Assembly (NCBI GenBank): GCA_011526105.1
Contig: WYAZ01000040.1
Coordinates: 1-53,018 of the forward strand
Length of the DNA stretch: 53,018 nt
DNA from: Deltaproteobacteria bacterium
GTDB taxonomy: Bacteria; Myxococcota; Kuafuiibacteriia; Kuafuiibacteriales; Kuafuiibacteriaceae
Direction of reading: 5' to 3'
Below the pieces are notes generated by a model that did no database searches, was not told where the DNA came from, and was given only the letters and a program-made list of their open reading frames with translations. Below, piece by piece: positions 37,064 through 44,508 of this stretch; position 1 is the stretch's first letter; each line of letters starts with the position of its first letter. A program made the translations under genes and the position numbers.

Positions 37064-37378
37064 CTACTCCGCTCTCCGTTTCCAATATTGGTCCTGCTTG
37101 ACGTGCGGGAAAGCAAAGACCTGAACGGCGTCGCGAGGATCGATGACGTAGACGAGCATGTACGGAAACCTCCAGAGTCTGATCCTCCGAATTGGTTCTC
37201 CAGCGCTAGACTGGTCCACGACAGGATACGCGTGAGCCATCTTGCGAAGTTGCTGCTCGGCCCGATCGACTTCTAGGAGGAGACGCTCAGCAAACTCCGG
37301 GGCACCCTGTTCTTGATAGTATTGCGCCGCGCTGCTGATCTCCCGCCTCGCCTGGAGACGGAACTTGACGGTTCTCAA
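37064..37378 (-). CDS. ParE/RelE-family toxin (cassette TA 1)
   Basis: The 104-residue protein has the ParE/RelE superfamily pattern: KFRLQARREISSAAQYYQEQ at the N-terminus and RRIRLWRFPYMLVYVIDPRD followed by VFAFPHVKQDQYWKRR at the C-terminus. ParE members poison gyrase and RelE members cleave mRNA on the ribosome. The YW.RR end favours a ParE-like fold, but the target is not decided. The gene starts three bases after the antitoxin stop and ends 20 bases from attC site A, as expected for an integron cassette. Confidence 0.88.
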   Translation of the reverse strand: MRTVKFRLQARREISSAAQYYQEQGAPEFAERLLLEVDRAEQQLRKMAHAYPVVDQSSAGEPIRRIRLWRFPYMLVYVIDPRDAVQVFAFPHVKQDQYWKRRAE

Positions 37379-37381
37379 CTT

Positions 37382-37609
37382 CTAGTCGCCGGCGATTTCT
37401 CGACGAACGGCATGCCAGTCTTCGCCTTCATCCGGATTCGCAATGGCGTCATCGGCACGCCGAATCATCTCGGCCCGGAACTCCTCCGGGGACAGGCCAT
37501 CATAGGCGTTCGGACCTTCGAGACTGTTGAGAAGGGCGTTGGCGAGTGCGGTACGCTCTTGTTCTGGAAGGCCGAGTGCCTGTCCGAGAAGGTCCTTGGC
37601 GGTGATCAT
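37382..37609 (-). CDS. Addiction-module antitoxin (PF09720-type, TA 1)
   Basis: The 75-residue protein starts at MITAKDLLGQALGLPEQERT. It fits the short putative addiction-module component family: a Leu-rich helix LALP.ERT.LANALLNSLEG and an acidic stretch ending WHAVRREIAGD. It should bind and neutralise the toxin encoded three bases downstream and autoregulate the pair. The ORF extends upstream to 37666, but that part shows no family similarity. Confidence 0.85.
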   Translation of the reverse strand: MITAKDLLGQALGLPEQERTALANALLNSLEGPNAYDGLSPEEFRAEMIRRADDAIANPDEGEDWHAVRREIAGD

Positions 37610-37765
37610 CACGCCCAAGGTAGCGCGCGGAGCGCGGTCCGGCCAGCGCTCGTTTCCCAAATTCATTCGCGTGGTTCCGAGCGCGCGACAAGATGGTGCG
37701 CCCGAGATGCCGGCCCAACTACCATTGGGCAGCCCCGGCGCGCCTCATGGCTCGCTGCTGCAGAG

Positions 37766-38233
37766 CTAGAAGCGAATGCGCACGCTGGACGCCCAAGCGT
37801 CCTCGTTCACGCGAAGATCGAGGGAGATTGGCACGTCGTCATCGCGCTCGCGGAGAGCCTGGTACAGCCCGTGAATGAGCATGTTCGCACCCAGGAAAGT
37901 GATCGGTATGAAGGCACCAAGATACGCGGGGCCCAGGCTGTCGGAGCAGTCAGGACCGCATGAGGCGCTGAGACTGATGCCTCCGTACACGAACAGAACG
38001 CCGACGGCCAAGACGGGGACACCGAGGATGGCCTCGACGATGCCGTAGGAACGACTCGCCGTGTTGCCATCCACCGCGAACGCTATGTCAGCGATCGCGA
38101 AGCCAACGCCAACCAAGGCTGTGGGCGTCAGGAAGATGGGAATCTCGGCTCCCCCCGTTCCAGCTTCTGCGGCCGCGCGATTCGAATGCAGGCCGGCCAG
38201 AAGGAAGCAGAACAGGAATGCGGCCCGGCTCAT
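37766..38233 (-). CDS. Exported multi-helix membrane protein, cassette gene
   Basis: The 155-residue protein has a signal peptide (MSRAAFLFCFLLAGLHSNRA) and three hydrophobic segments (FLTPTALVGVGFAIADIAF, VEAILGVPVLAVGVLFVYGG, YLGAFIPITFLGANMLIHGL). The Cys pair CGPDCSD sits in a loop. The C-terminus ends DLRVNEDAWASSVRIRF, an aromatic end as in outer-membrane strands. It occupies the same inter-attC block as TA 1, 157 bases upstream of the antitoxin. I do not recognise the family. It may once have been a separate cassette whose attC is gone. Confidence 0.65.
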   Translation of the reverse strand: MSRAAFLFCFLLAGLHSNRAAAEAGTGGAEIPIFLTPTALVGVGFAIADIAFAVDGNTASRSYGIVEAILGVPVLAVGVLFVYGGISLSASCGPDCSDSLGPAYLGAFIPITFLGANMLIHGLYQALRERDDDVPISLDLRVNEDAWASSVRIRF

Positions 38234-38318
38234 CGTCGAGCTCTCGAGGATTCGTGGTCGAGAACACATTCGGTGGAGCCTCGTCTAGGTTCTACCGGGA
38301 TCGGCTCGGCTTGGGTCT

Positions 38319-38460
38319 GCCCAACGTTATCTCGCTCAGCTGCGGCCGCGATCAGAGTACCGCGATCGAGGAGAGCAGGATGGCCCAGGTGCGAAGCAGA
38401 CCCGGCGCTGGGCCGTCGCCAATCTCCGGCCCAGCCGGTAGCTGAAGCGGCGGGTTGGCC
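38319..38460 (-). repeat. attC-like site B
   Basis: The 142-base imperfect inverted repeat begins GCCCAAC (38319-38325) and ends GTTGGCC (38454-38460). Arms CGCTCAGCTGCGGC and GCCGGTAGCTGAAGCG pair with single-base bulges. Read on the minus strand the crossover end is GTTGGGC, a perfect GTTRRRY. The central part differs from sites A and D, as is usual for attC loops. Confidence 0.72.
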
Positions 38461-38512
38461 GGAGGAGCAGAGCCTTTGACATGGTCCGGCAAGCCTATGT
38501 ATCCGAGTTTGG

Positions 38513-39280
38513 GTGAAGCAGCTGCTGTCCCTCTGGGGTGTCTGTCTCGTGAGCTCGACGCCATCGAGTTCGGCGTCTCCCTGCTCGAGCGCCAAAGCTG
38601 CAGAGAGGGGAGTGTTGGAGAGATGGCTGAAAGAGGAGAGCGAGGTTTCGAAGGAGCATGTGGAGGCGGTGCTAAAGTCTTGGGGCTTGGACGCTGAAGC
38701 GAAGCCCGCGAGGACTCGACTGAAGCGACTCATGGAGGGGGAACAGGGCTGGCGCCGAACGCTCTACCGGGAACTCGTGGACCGGGTGCACGATACGGAG
38801 TCGGCTTGTTTCCAGGGTCCAGGAGGAGCGTGCGCGAGGGCGGAAGATGGTTCGCATCGCTGCGTGGAACCATTCCCCGACTGCTACAACGTCGATCACC
38901 TTGGAGACCTGACTCTTCCCGACTTGAGACCCTCAGGGCACAATATCTGCACTCGGGCGTGCAGCAAGGGCTGTCCGAAGGGTTGGCGGTGTGACTCCTT
39001 CGAGTGGGTTGAGAGCGTTGACGTGGGCAAAGGGAGACGGGAGGTCAAGCTACATAAGGGAAGCGCCTGCGCTCCTGGCGCACGGGCGGCGCAGGCAGGA
39101 CAGGCCTGCGAAGAGCACTACGACTGCGACAGGAACGCGCCCTGGTGCTTTCGAAGTGCATGCCGTCGCGAGTGCGCGCGTGATGACTGCACGGCAGATC
39201 ATTCCTGCGTGGTCGCGCGGTTGGGCAGCACGGGCCATGAGACCGTGACGCGGAATATTTGCTTTCCGATGCCCAAGTAG
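38513..39280 (+). CDS. Cys-rich secreted protein, cassette gene in reverse orientation
   Basis: The 255-residue protein starts at GTG 38513 with a signal-like N-terminus (VKQLLSLWGVCLVSSTPSSS). The first mature part is helical and charged. The rest holds about 20 Cys in short spacings (ACFQGPGGACARAEDGSHRC, CTRACSKGCPKGWRC, CRRECARDDC), suggesting a disulfide-rich extracellular domain. It lies between attC sites B and C but on the plus strand, opposite to the other cassette genes. Some integron cassettes do carry reversed genes. Function is unknown. Confidence 0.65.
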   Translation: MKQLLSLWGVCLVSSTPSSSASPCSSAKAAERGVLERWLKEESEVSKEHVEAVLKSWGLDAEAKPARTRLKRLMEGEQGWRRTLYRELVDRVHDTESACFQGPGGACARAEDGSHRCVEPFPDCYNVDHLGDLTLPDLRPSGHNICTRACSKGCPKGWRCDSFEWVESVDVGKGRREVKLHKGSACAPGARAAQAGQACEEHYDCDRNAPWCFRSACRRECARDDCTADHSCVVARLGSTGHETVTRNICFPMPK

Positions 39281-39327
39281 CGGTCGAAGTGGGCTGTCGG
39301 CTGCACGACACCGCGTTCGACCATTCT

Positions 39328-39471
39328 GGCCAACGTCTCGGGCCTTCAGCTGCGGCCGCAAACGTTCGTACCACGACACGCGGACGAGCACGAGGTCCCC
39401 ACACGCGAAGCGGGTGTGGGGACGCAGTTGCACAGCACGGGACCGGTCCACAGCTGGAAGGCCTGTTTAGC
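39328..39471 (-). repeat. attC-like site C
   Basis: The 144-base imperfect inverted repeat runs from GGCCAAC to GTTTAGC. Arms GGCCTTCAGCTG and CAGCTGGAAGGCC pair with a single bulged base. The centre is a strong extra hairpin (GTCCCCACACGC..GCGGGTGTGGGGAC), which fits a variable terminal structure. The toxin gene of TA 2 ends only three bases away. Both boundary boxes have one mismatch to consensus. Confidence 0.68.
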
Positions 39472-39474
39472 CAG

Positions 39475-39765
39475 CTATCTACCGAGGAGGTACTTCGGGT
39501 CGCGGCGCGCGTGAAAGAACGCGGTGATCACTACCGAGTGACCTACGACCTTGAAGTACACGGCATATGGAAAGCGTTTGAGGAGCGCCCTTCGCGTCTC
39601 GCCGCGAGCGATCGGGAAGATCATGGGGGTCGCGACAAGTCGCCTCGTCACCGCTTCCAAGTCCCCGAAAAGCTCTTCGGCGAGGCCTACCTCTTGGTCT
39701 TCGTACCAACCCGCGGCTTCTGCAAACTCGACAGCAGCGAGTCGGGCGATCTCGAGCTCAAACAC
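39475..39765 (-). CDS. ParE/RelE-family toxin (cassette TA 2)
   Basis: The 96-residue protein has MFELEIARLAAVEFAEAAGW, then ARGETRRALLKRFPYAVYFK and VVITAFFHARRDPKYLL, the conserved pattern of ParE/RelE toxins, including the R-R-x-L-x-x-F-P-Y strand. It is more similar in motif spacing to classical ParE than to RelE. The gene overlaps its antitoxin by eight bases and stops three bases from attC site C, so the whole pair fits in a 645-base cassette. Confidence 0.9.
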   Translation of the reverse strand: MFELEIARLAAVEFAEAAGWYEDQEVGLAEELFGDLEAVTRRLVATPMIFPIARGETRRALLKRFPYAVYFKVVGHSVVITAFFHARRDPKYLLGR

Positions 39766-39976
39766 GTCGTGTTCGGAGTGCGGCGATCACTTCTTCAAAC
39801 GGCAGAGTCTCGAGCGTTCCGGCGTCGAGCGCCGCCTCGCGTGCCGCAAGTTCTCGGGCCTGAGCCTCCGACATCGGCAACTCGTCCTTGGCCTCAAGGC
39901 TGTCCCACAGCTGCTCGATGAGGTGGAGACGCTCGGCGTCCGTCAGGCCGCCGATATCGATCGCGGGCTTGCTCAC
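39758..39976 (-). CDS. Addiction-module antitoxin (PF09720-type, TA 2)
   Basis: The 72-residue protein begins MSKPAIDIGGLTDAERLHLI, with the family block LIEQLWDSLEAKDELPMSEAQ and a C-terminal half (EEVIAALRTRRV) that likely wraps the toxin. This L..LW.SL pattern is typical of small antitoxins paired with ParE-like toxins. It starts 140 bases before attC site D, which leaves room for a promoter inside the cassette. Confidence 0.88.
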   Translation of the reverse strand: MSKPAIDIGGLTDAERLHLIEQLWDSLEAKDELPMSEAQARELAAREAALDAGTLETLPFEEVIAALRTRRV

Positions 39977-40115
39977 GTTGCCAGTCTTTCACTCGAGCAC
40001 CAGGCTGACAACGGGGTAATGGCCACGCTGAAGCGGAAATCATTCCAGGAGCTTGCGCAAGAGCAGCTCCTTTGACCGAACAGCGGTCTTGCTCTGCCGA
40101 GGCCTCGCAGTGTCT

Positions 40116-40270
40116 GGCTAACGTTATCTCGCTCAGCTGCGGCGCGGCAACCTCCCGCCTTACGGAGCGGCCGCGACGCGTTCAAGCCCGACGGATGAGG
40201 GCGCGCGGCGCGGACGCCGAGCACGGAGGTCGAGAACTACATGGTCGCCGGCAGCTGAAGCGAGTTGTGG
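40116..40270 (-). repeat. attC-like site D
   Basis: The 155-base site starts GGCTAAC and ends GTTGTGG. Arms CTCGCTCAGCTGCGGC and GCCGGCAGCTGAAGCGAG pair with two extrahelical bases. The whole site aligns with site A, sharing CAGCTGCGGCGCGGCAA, GAGGGCGCGCGGCGCGG and TCGAGAACTACATG. The lipoprotein gene at 40370 ends 100 bases from it. Its outer box (GTTGTGG) is weaker than the crossover box (GTTAGCC on the minus strand). Confidence 0.72.
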
Positions 40271-40369
40271 GGCAGCGAATCCCCGAAGTGGAATTGCGCG
40301 ACCGGAGGCGAACCCGCCTTCGGGTTCCGAATCCGCAGTGAGAGTTCAGCACCGTGCTGCGCTGGCCAC

Positions 40370-41812
40370 TCAATCGAGGCGTAGGAGTCGACGATCTGGA
40401 ACATGCCGGGAGCCACCCGGCCGCTCGATCGCAAACAAGACGTCGTCTTGGTCACTGACGAACGCCAGACCGGGGGTCTGTCCGGGCAAGAAGGCGGGGC
40501 CCTCTGCACATCGTTCGGGAGATTCGGACAGCGGGCAGAGGTCTCCCAGCAGGCGCTCTTCGTCGGATTCGAAGGGGCGCAGGTACGCAGCGGCGGTAGT
40601 GCGCGAGGCGTCGACGTCCAAACCGTAGCGATCGAGGATCTCCTCTTCGCCGAGTTCCCGGACCACAACGGCCCCAAGGCGGGTGGCAAAGCACCGCGCG
40701 CCCGAGCTGGGACCGCATTCCCGTCGCACCATTGTTTGGTTTTGCGGGTCCCAACGAGCCGCGGTCGCGACACCCTGCGCATCTCTTTCGAGGAACACGA
40801 GCTGGTCACCCGACACGTGGACGTCGATGTCGGCCGGCTGCGCAACCACCTCTGCAACGTCGGACCAGAGGACCACGCCGGCGCTGTTCCCCGCGAACCG
40901 CTGGAAGGTCACGAAGAAGAGTTGGTTCGCCGCGATGAGGGCCCAGATATGGAGCTCACGGACGACCTCACTCGGTCGCCCCTCGCAGCGCCAGTTGCGG
41001 GCCGTCCCCTCAACATCACAGATCGGCAAAGGCAGCGTCTTGATGACGGTTCCAGTGTCGTCCAGGAACTCGATTCGTATCGGCGCACCGGGCACTGGCG
41101 GTGAGTCGGCGCGGGCGACCATCAGGCGCCCGCCGGCGTCGAAGCCGAGAACCGAATGCAGGCCTACGGCGGAGACGACAGACGCGTCGGGGAGACGGTC
41201 GCGGCGCGCGACGAACCAGGTGGGTGTCGTCCAGTAGTCCCCACCCAGGGAGTTCGCGTTTTGACGAACAGGGGGCGCCCACGCGATCGCGAGGTCCGTC
41301 GTGTACAAGCGGAACGGGGTGACTTCGGACTCCGGGAGCCCTGCAACTCCACCCGGGACCGGGAGCTCGTGGAGCTCGAGCGCGCCGGGTGGAGACTGGA
41401 CATGAGCCAAGATGGGCGAGCGCACAGCCCCCGACGTCAACCACTGAGACCATCCGAGCGTTCCCGCTTGCGGAGACACATGCAGCGACAGCCCTTCGGT
41501 GTTCTCCAGCACAGCGACATTCCCAGCCCCTCGGACGAGCACGGCGTTGGCCCGTAGCGGCCCGGACGGGAACCCGTCGCCCGGTGAAGTCCCGGTCATG
41601 CTGTGCGCCAGCAAACCGCCGCCCGCGTGCTCGAGCTGGGCGTGACCCGCGGGCCACGTGCGCGGCGCCCCGGTCACCATATCGTAGTCCTCCGGGAGCG
41701 AGGCCAGCGAGACGAACTCGATGGGCTCGAGAGGCCGAAGGCCATCGGCGCAGGCGAGCGCCGGAGCCAGGAGAAGCGTGCGTGCAATTGTTGACGGCCG
41801 CGGCATGGCCAT
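40370..41812 (-). CDS. Large lipoprotein, propeller-like, bounded by attC sites
   Basis: The ~480-residue lipoprotein starts MAMPRPSTIARTLLLAPALACADG, with Cys after ALA. The body is beta-rich with repeated short blocks (NVAVLENTEGLSLHVSPQAG, HSVLGFDAGGRLMVARADSP, ISGDQLVFLERD-like) and a few Cys, similar in style to the lipoproteins at 10943, 42598 and 44505 but without a clear motif. It fills the unit between half-site E and site D, and would be a long (~1.7 kb) cassette if genuinely mobile. ATG 41806 is an alternative start. Confidence 0.7.
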   Translation of the reverse strand: MAMPRPSTIARTLLLAPALACADGLRPLEPIEFVSLASLPEDYDMVTGAPRTWPAGHAQLEHAGGGLLAHSMTGTSPGDGFPSGPLRANAVLVRGAGNVAVLENTEGLSLHVSPQAGTLGWSQWLTSGAVRSPILAHVQSPPGALELHELPVPGGVAGLPESEVTPFRLYTTDLAIAWAPPVRQNANSLGGDYWTTPTWFVARRDRLPDASVVSAVGLHSVLGFDAGGRLMVARADSPPVPGAPIRIEFLDDTGTVIKTLPLPICDVEGTARNWRCEGRPSEVVRELHIWALIAANQLFFVTFQRFAGNSAGVVLWSDVAEVVAQPADIDVHVSGDQLVFLERDAQGVATAARWDPQNQTMVRRECGPSSGARCFATRLGAVVVRELGEEEILDRYGLDVDASRTTAAAYLRPFESDEERLLGDLCPLSESPERCAEGPAFLPGQTPGLAFVSDQDDVLFAIERPGGSRHVPDRRLLRLD

Positions 41813-41942
41813 GAGTGGAGCAAGGCTCGTGCCGTGGGTTGCCAGACGAGGAGAGCTGCCCACGGGTGGACAGCCAACTCGCTCGGCGCTCAGCTCGAAC
41901 GACGTCCGCGGCGATGGCGATGGCACGGCGCAGCTAGAGGCT

Positions 41943-42002
41943 GTCTAACGGTAGCTCGCTCAGGTGCGAGGCAGCAACCTCCCACCTCACGGAGCGGCCG
42001 CC
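41943..42002 (-). repeat. attC half-site E (crossover half only)
   Basis: GTCTAAC (41943-41949; GTTAGAC on the minus strand, a perfect GTTRRRY) is followed by CTCGCTCAGGTGCGAGGCAG and CACGGAGCGGCCGC, which match the first ~60 bases of site D. The other arm is missing: no CAGCTGAAGCG-like partner lies downstream. It looks like an attC cut by a deletion or insertion. Confidence 0.65.
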
Positions 42003-42010
42003 CCGCCCGG

Positions 42011-42246
42011 GATTCGCTACGAAGGTCAGGGCTGCTTCGTCCCAGACGCCTGCGGCGATCGAGAACTCCTCGCGATCAGCGTCGATCTTGGTGGAGAGCC
42101 GGTTCGTGTTCCGAGCGGGTCCGCGATGAGCGTGGGCGTGGCCGAGCTCATCAATGGTCCCAGCAGTCCTCTAGCCCTGAGTCCCGGTGCACGGACCAGA
42201 GTCCGACCTATGCCGGCACTCTGCTGCTGCCCTGAGGAAGACGGGC
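42011..42246 (+). pseudogene. Possible coding remnant next to attC half-site
   Basis: A plus frame reads IRYEGQGCFVPDACGDRELL and onward through VRVPSGSAMSVGVAELINGP, protein-like in composition. It lacks a start codon and signal, and fuses directly to the half attC. A frame change near 42210 would reach a TGA after GTLLLP. It may be the end of an interrupted gene; there is no family call. Confidence 0.3.
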
Positions 42247-42425
42247 GAACTCAGAGTTCGAGATCACACTCCACGCCGACTTCGAGCCCGAAATACATGA
42301 CACCTTCGAAGAACGCATCAAACACCGGACCGGCGTAGACGAGATCCGCGATGCGCGCGCCAGCCAGGGCCTCGATGCCGGCGGTGCAGTCCACGACCGC
42401 GACCACCGCCGCCAGCCTGCGCGTA
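42247..42425 (-). pseudogene. Decayed duplicate of the 3' end of the gene at 49166
   Basis: This stretch aligns base for base with 49162-49339. Its minus translation, AGIEALAGARIADLVYAGPV then DAFFEGVMYFGLEVGVECDL, is nearly identical to the C-terminus of the outer-membrane-like protein there. A one-base insertion (GACCACCGCCGCC against GATCACGCCACC) breaks the frame between the AYAQAGG and AVVD blocks, and there is no 5' part. It lies in the same orientation as the intact copy. The following 172 bases up to 42597 hold no recognisable gene. Confidence 0.88.
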
Positions 42426-42597
42426 TGCGCAGCCCTGGTCGTGCGCACTCCGGGCGCGCGACGAAGAGACCTCAAAACGTGCGGTTGTCCCGAGAGTGCA
42501 GGTGGATGCGTCGACCCCAATGACCTCCGCTACAGGGTTTGCTTGGGCGGGAACCACAAAGATGTAATCATCGAGCGCACGGGCTGGTCCTGTGAAC

Positions 42598-44508
42598 ATG
42601 AAGCGTTTGAACGCGATCCTGGGGCTGTCCCTTCTAGCGTGCAGTCCCTCCGGTTTCGTCGGGCTCGAGCCCTTACCCTCCGACGTGCTCGAAGGCCAGG
42701 TCCTGTTCGAAGGTGCGCCCGTCCGCGGAGCCTTCGTGCACGTGCTTCGCGAAAACACCTCGGCCGCGGCGGCGACGACGAATGCGGACGGTCGTTTCAG
42801 ATTCACGCCGCTTCCGTTCACCGGGGCGGCGGTCTTGGTCGCCCACGACGGTCGCGGGCACGCGGCCATGCAAGCGCTGCTGATCCGGGGCGGAGGCACC
42901 AACGCGGCACTGCCCATGTCGCTCGAGCCGGTCGCTCGCTTTCCAGAGCTCGTCACCTTCCGCGGAATCGGCCTCGACGAGCGACTGACCGACTTCTCCG
43001 CGGACCTGCTGCAGTACGAGATTACGCAGGACGGAGTTCTGTTCCCAGCGCCCGTCGTCTCGGCGGACGATCGATGGACGCTCCACCTCAGACGGCGCGA
43101 CCTACCGGCCGAGCGCGGACTTGTAGAGATTCAGCCAAACGAGGCACGCGCGAGCGTCGTTTTCGACGTCACTCCCTCCGGGCTACGCTGGTACGACGAC
43201 AGCATCTACGCACGCCAACTTCCGTCTGTGAACTCCTCGTTCGTGTCCTTGGCGCTGATCAGCCGCGCCACACACGCGGAACTCGTCCGGCTAGATACAA
43301 ACTCCGAGTCGCCCGCATTTCGGGACGAGCATCGATCGGTTTGGTTCGAGGCGGTGGCTGGGACTTCGACGATGAGCGAGACTCGGGCGCTGGTCGTATC
43401 TTCCGACGCTCGCGTCGCACGAGGCCCGAGCCTCCCTCACTCGATCGTCAGCGAGAGGCTGGTGCTCGGCGCGAGCAACGATGCGCTCTACTATCTCGCG
43501 ACCGCGCCGGGAGACGTCTCCGCCGGATCGAGCCCGGCTCATCTCTCGGCTCATCGGCTCGATGCGTCGACGCTGGAGAGTCGTGCGGTGAGCGAGGTGC
43601 TCAATCCCGCCGGGGAGTGGATCGTCCCGATCACAAAAAGCCTCGTTGGAGGTCGGGCCTACTATGCCCAATCGCGAGCCGATGACTCATGTGCACTGGT
43701 CGAGCTCGACGTGGATACGGGGGCGCGACTCGACCGGCTCGTGTTCCAGCCGGGCGCGTTCGGCTGCGAGCCCTTTCCCGTCGCTCGCCATGGAACGGTC
43801 CTCATCCTCCAGGGCGAACGTGCGGAGGACACCTCGCCGCACTTCTACGGCCTGGACCTCGAAGCTCCGGCATCCATCGAGGACCTCGGTGAGTCGCGCG
43901 GGTTCGTTCGGTCGAACTCGACCTGGGGCGGACCGCACGCGCTCTTGCCACATGGCTCGGCCGACTCCTCCCGATTCGCTCGGCTGTCTCTCGAGACATT
44001 CACCTTCGAGGAACTGGACACAAGTGCTGAACTCGACGGCCAGCGTGTCGATATCTGCGCGACGACCTACTGCAACTCCACCCTGCTGCCAGACGGCACC
44101 GCGGTCTTTTCATCAATCGGTGCGACTTCGCGAGAGCGCGACGCTGAGTCGATCGATGCGATCACCGAAATCCTCGTCACGGGCGAAAAGCGCATCCGTG
44201 TGTATCCCGCGAGAGGAGCCACTCGGGAGGAGTCCTACTTGGCGATGCCGGTTCTGATGCTCTCTCGCGTCGACGTCGATTTCTCCCGGCGCGGCGCAGA
44301 TGGTCGCCATCAGCTTTTCGCGGCGCCCAGAGGGCGGGAATTCGAAGCGTTCAGTCAGGTGACATTCTTTCCGGTGAACGGGGCCGCGTTGCTCGGAGCT
44401 TCGCCAGACGATCTTTGGATCTACTACTTGGCGCGGGATCCGATCACCGGCCGAAACCAGTTGTTCAGGACCACGACCGACCGAACCGGTCCAAGGACGG
44501 GCCCATGA
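42598..44508 (+). CDS. Lipoprotein with carboxypeptidase-regulatory-like domain and propeller
   Basis: The 636-residue lipoprotein (MKRLNAILGLSLLACSPSGF, lipobox LLAC) has an N-terminal beta-sandwich at ~30-120 (EGQVLFEGAPVRGAFVHVLR, TTNADGRFRFTPLPFTGAAV), the carboxypeptidase regulatory-like fold. A long beta-propeller-like body follows. Near the C-terminus IYYLARDPITGRNQLFR matches IYYLAADPETGYTQLFRAP in the next gene, so the two are paralogues. The gene overlaps its neighbour as ATGA and begins the run that includes the ECF sigma factor. A surface-sensor or adhesin role is inferred from position only. Confidence 0.75.
   Translation: MKRLNAILGLSLLACSPSGFVGLEPLPSDVLEGQVLFEGAPVRGAFVHVLRENTSAAAATTNADGRFRFTPLPFTGAAVLVAHDGRGHAAMQALLIRGGGTNAALPMSLEPVARFPELVTFRGIGLDERLTDFSADLLQYEITQDGVLFPAPVVSADDRWTLHLRRRDLPAERGLVEIQPNEARASVVFDVTPSGLRWYDDSIYARQLPSVNSSFVSLALISRATHAELVRLDTNSESPAFRDEHRSVWFEAVAGTSTMSETRALVVSSDARVARGPSLPHSIVSERLVLGASNDALYYLATAPGDVSAGSSPAHLSAHRLDASTLESRAVSEVLNPAGEWIVPITKSLVGGRAYYAQSRADDSCALVELDVDTGARLDRLVFQPGAFGCEPFPVARHGTVLILQGERAEDTSPHFYGLDLEAPASIEDLGESRGFVRSNSTWGGPHALLPHGSADSSRFARLSLETFTFEELDTSAELDGQRVDICATTYCNSTLLPDGTAVFSSIGATSRERDAESIDAITEILVTGEKRIRVYPARGATREESYLAMPVLMLSRVDVDFSRRGADGRHQLFAAPRGREFEAFSQVTFFPVNGAALLGASPDDLWIYYLARDPITGRNQLFRTTTDRTGPRTGP

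Larger units (their letters stand above)
36887..42002 (-). mobile_element. Integron-like cassette array without integrase (CALIN-type)
   Basis: Five attC-like sites (four complete at 36887, 38319, 39328 and 40116, and one half at 41943) divide this region into cassette-sized units. Read on the minus strand, each site ends in GTTRRRY or a one-mismatch form (GTTGGAC, GTTGGGC, GTTGGCC, GTTAGCC, GTTAGAC). Four of the five genes nearest a site are on that strand and end 4-100 bases from it. Two units carry toxin-antitoxin pairs, a frequent cassette cargo. No tyrosine-recombinase integrase or attI is present in the window. In this orientation they would lie at higher coordinates. Confidence 0.75.

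Noticed and set aside
37713-37730. GCCCAA/TTGGGC inverted repeat as a further attC site
   Set aside because: It has an RYYYAAC-like box, but the arms are six bases and lack the CAGCTG-type inner pairing and the size of the other sites.
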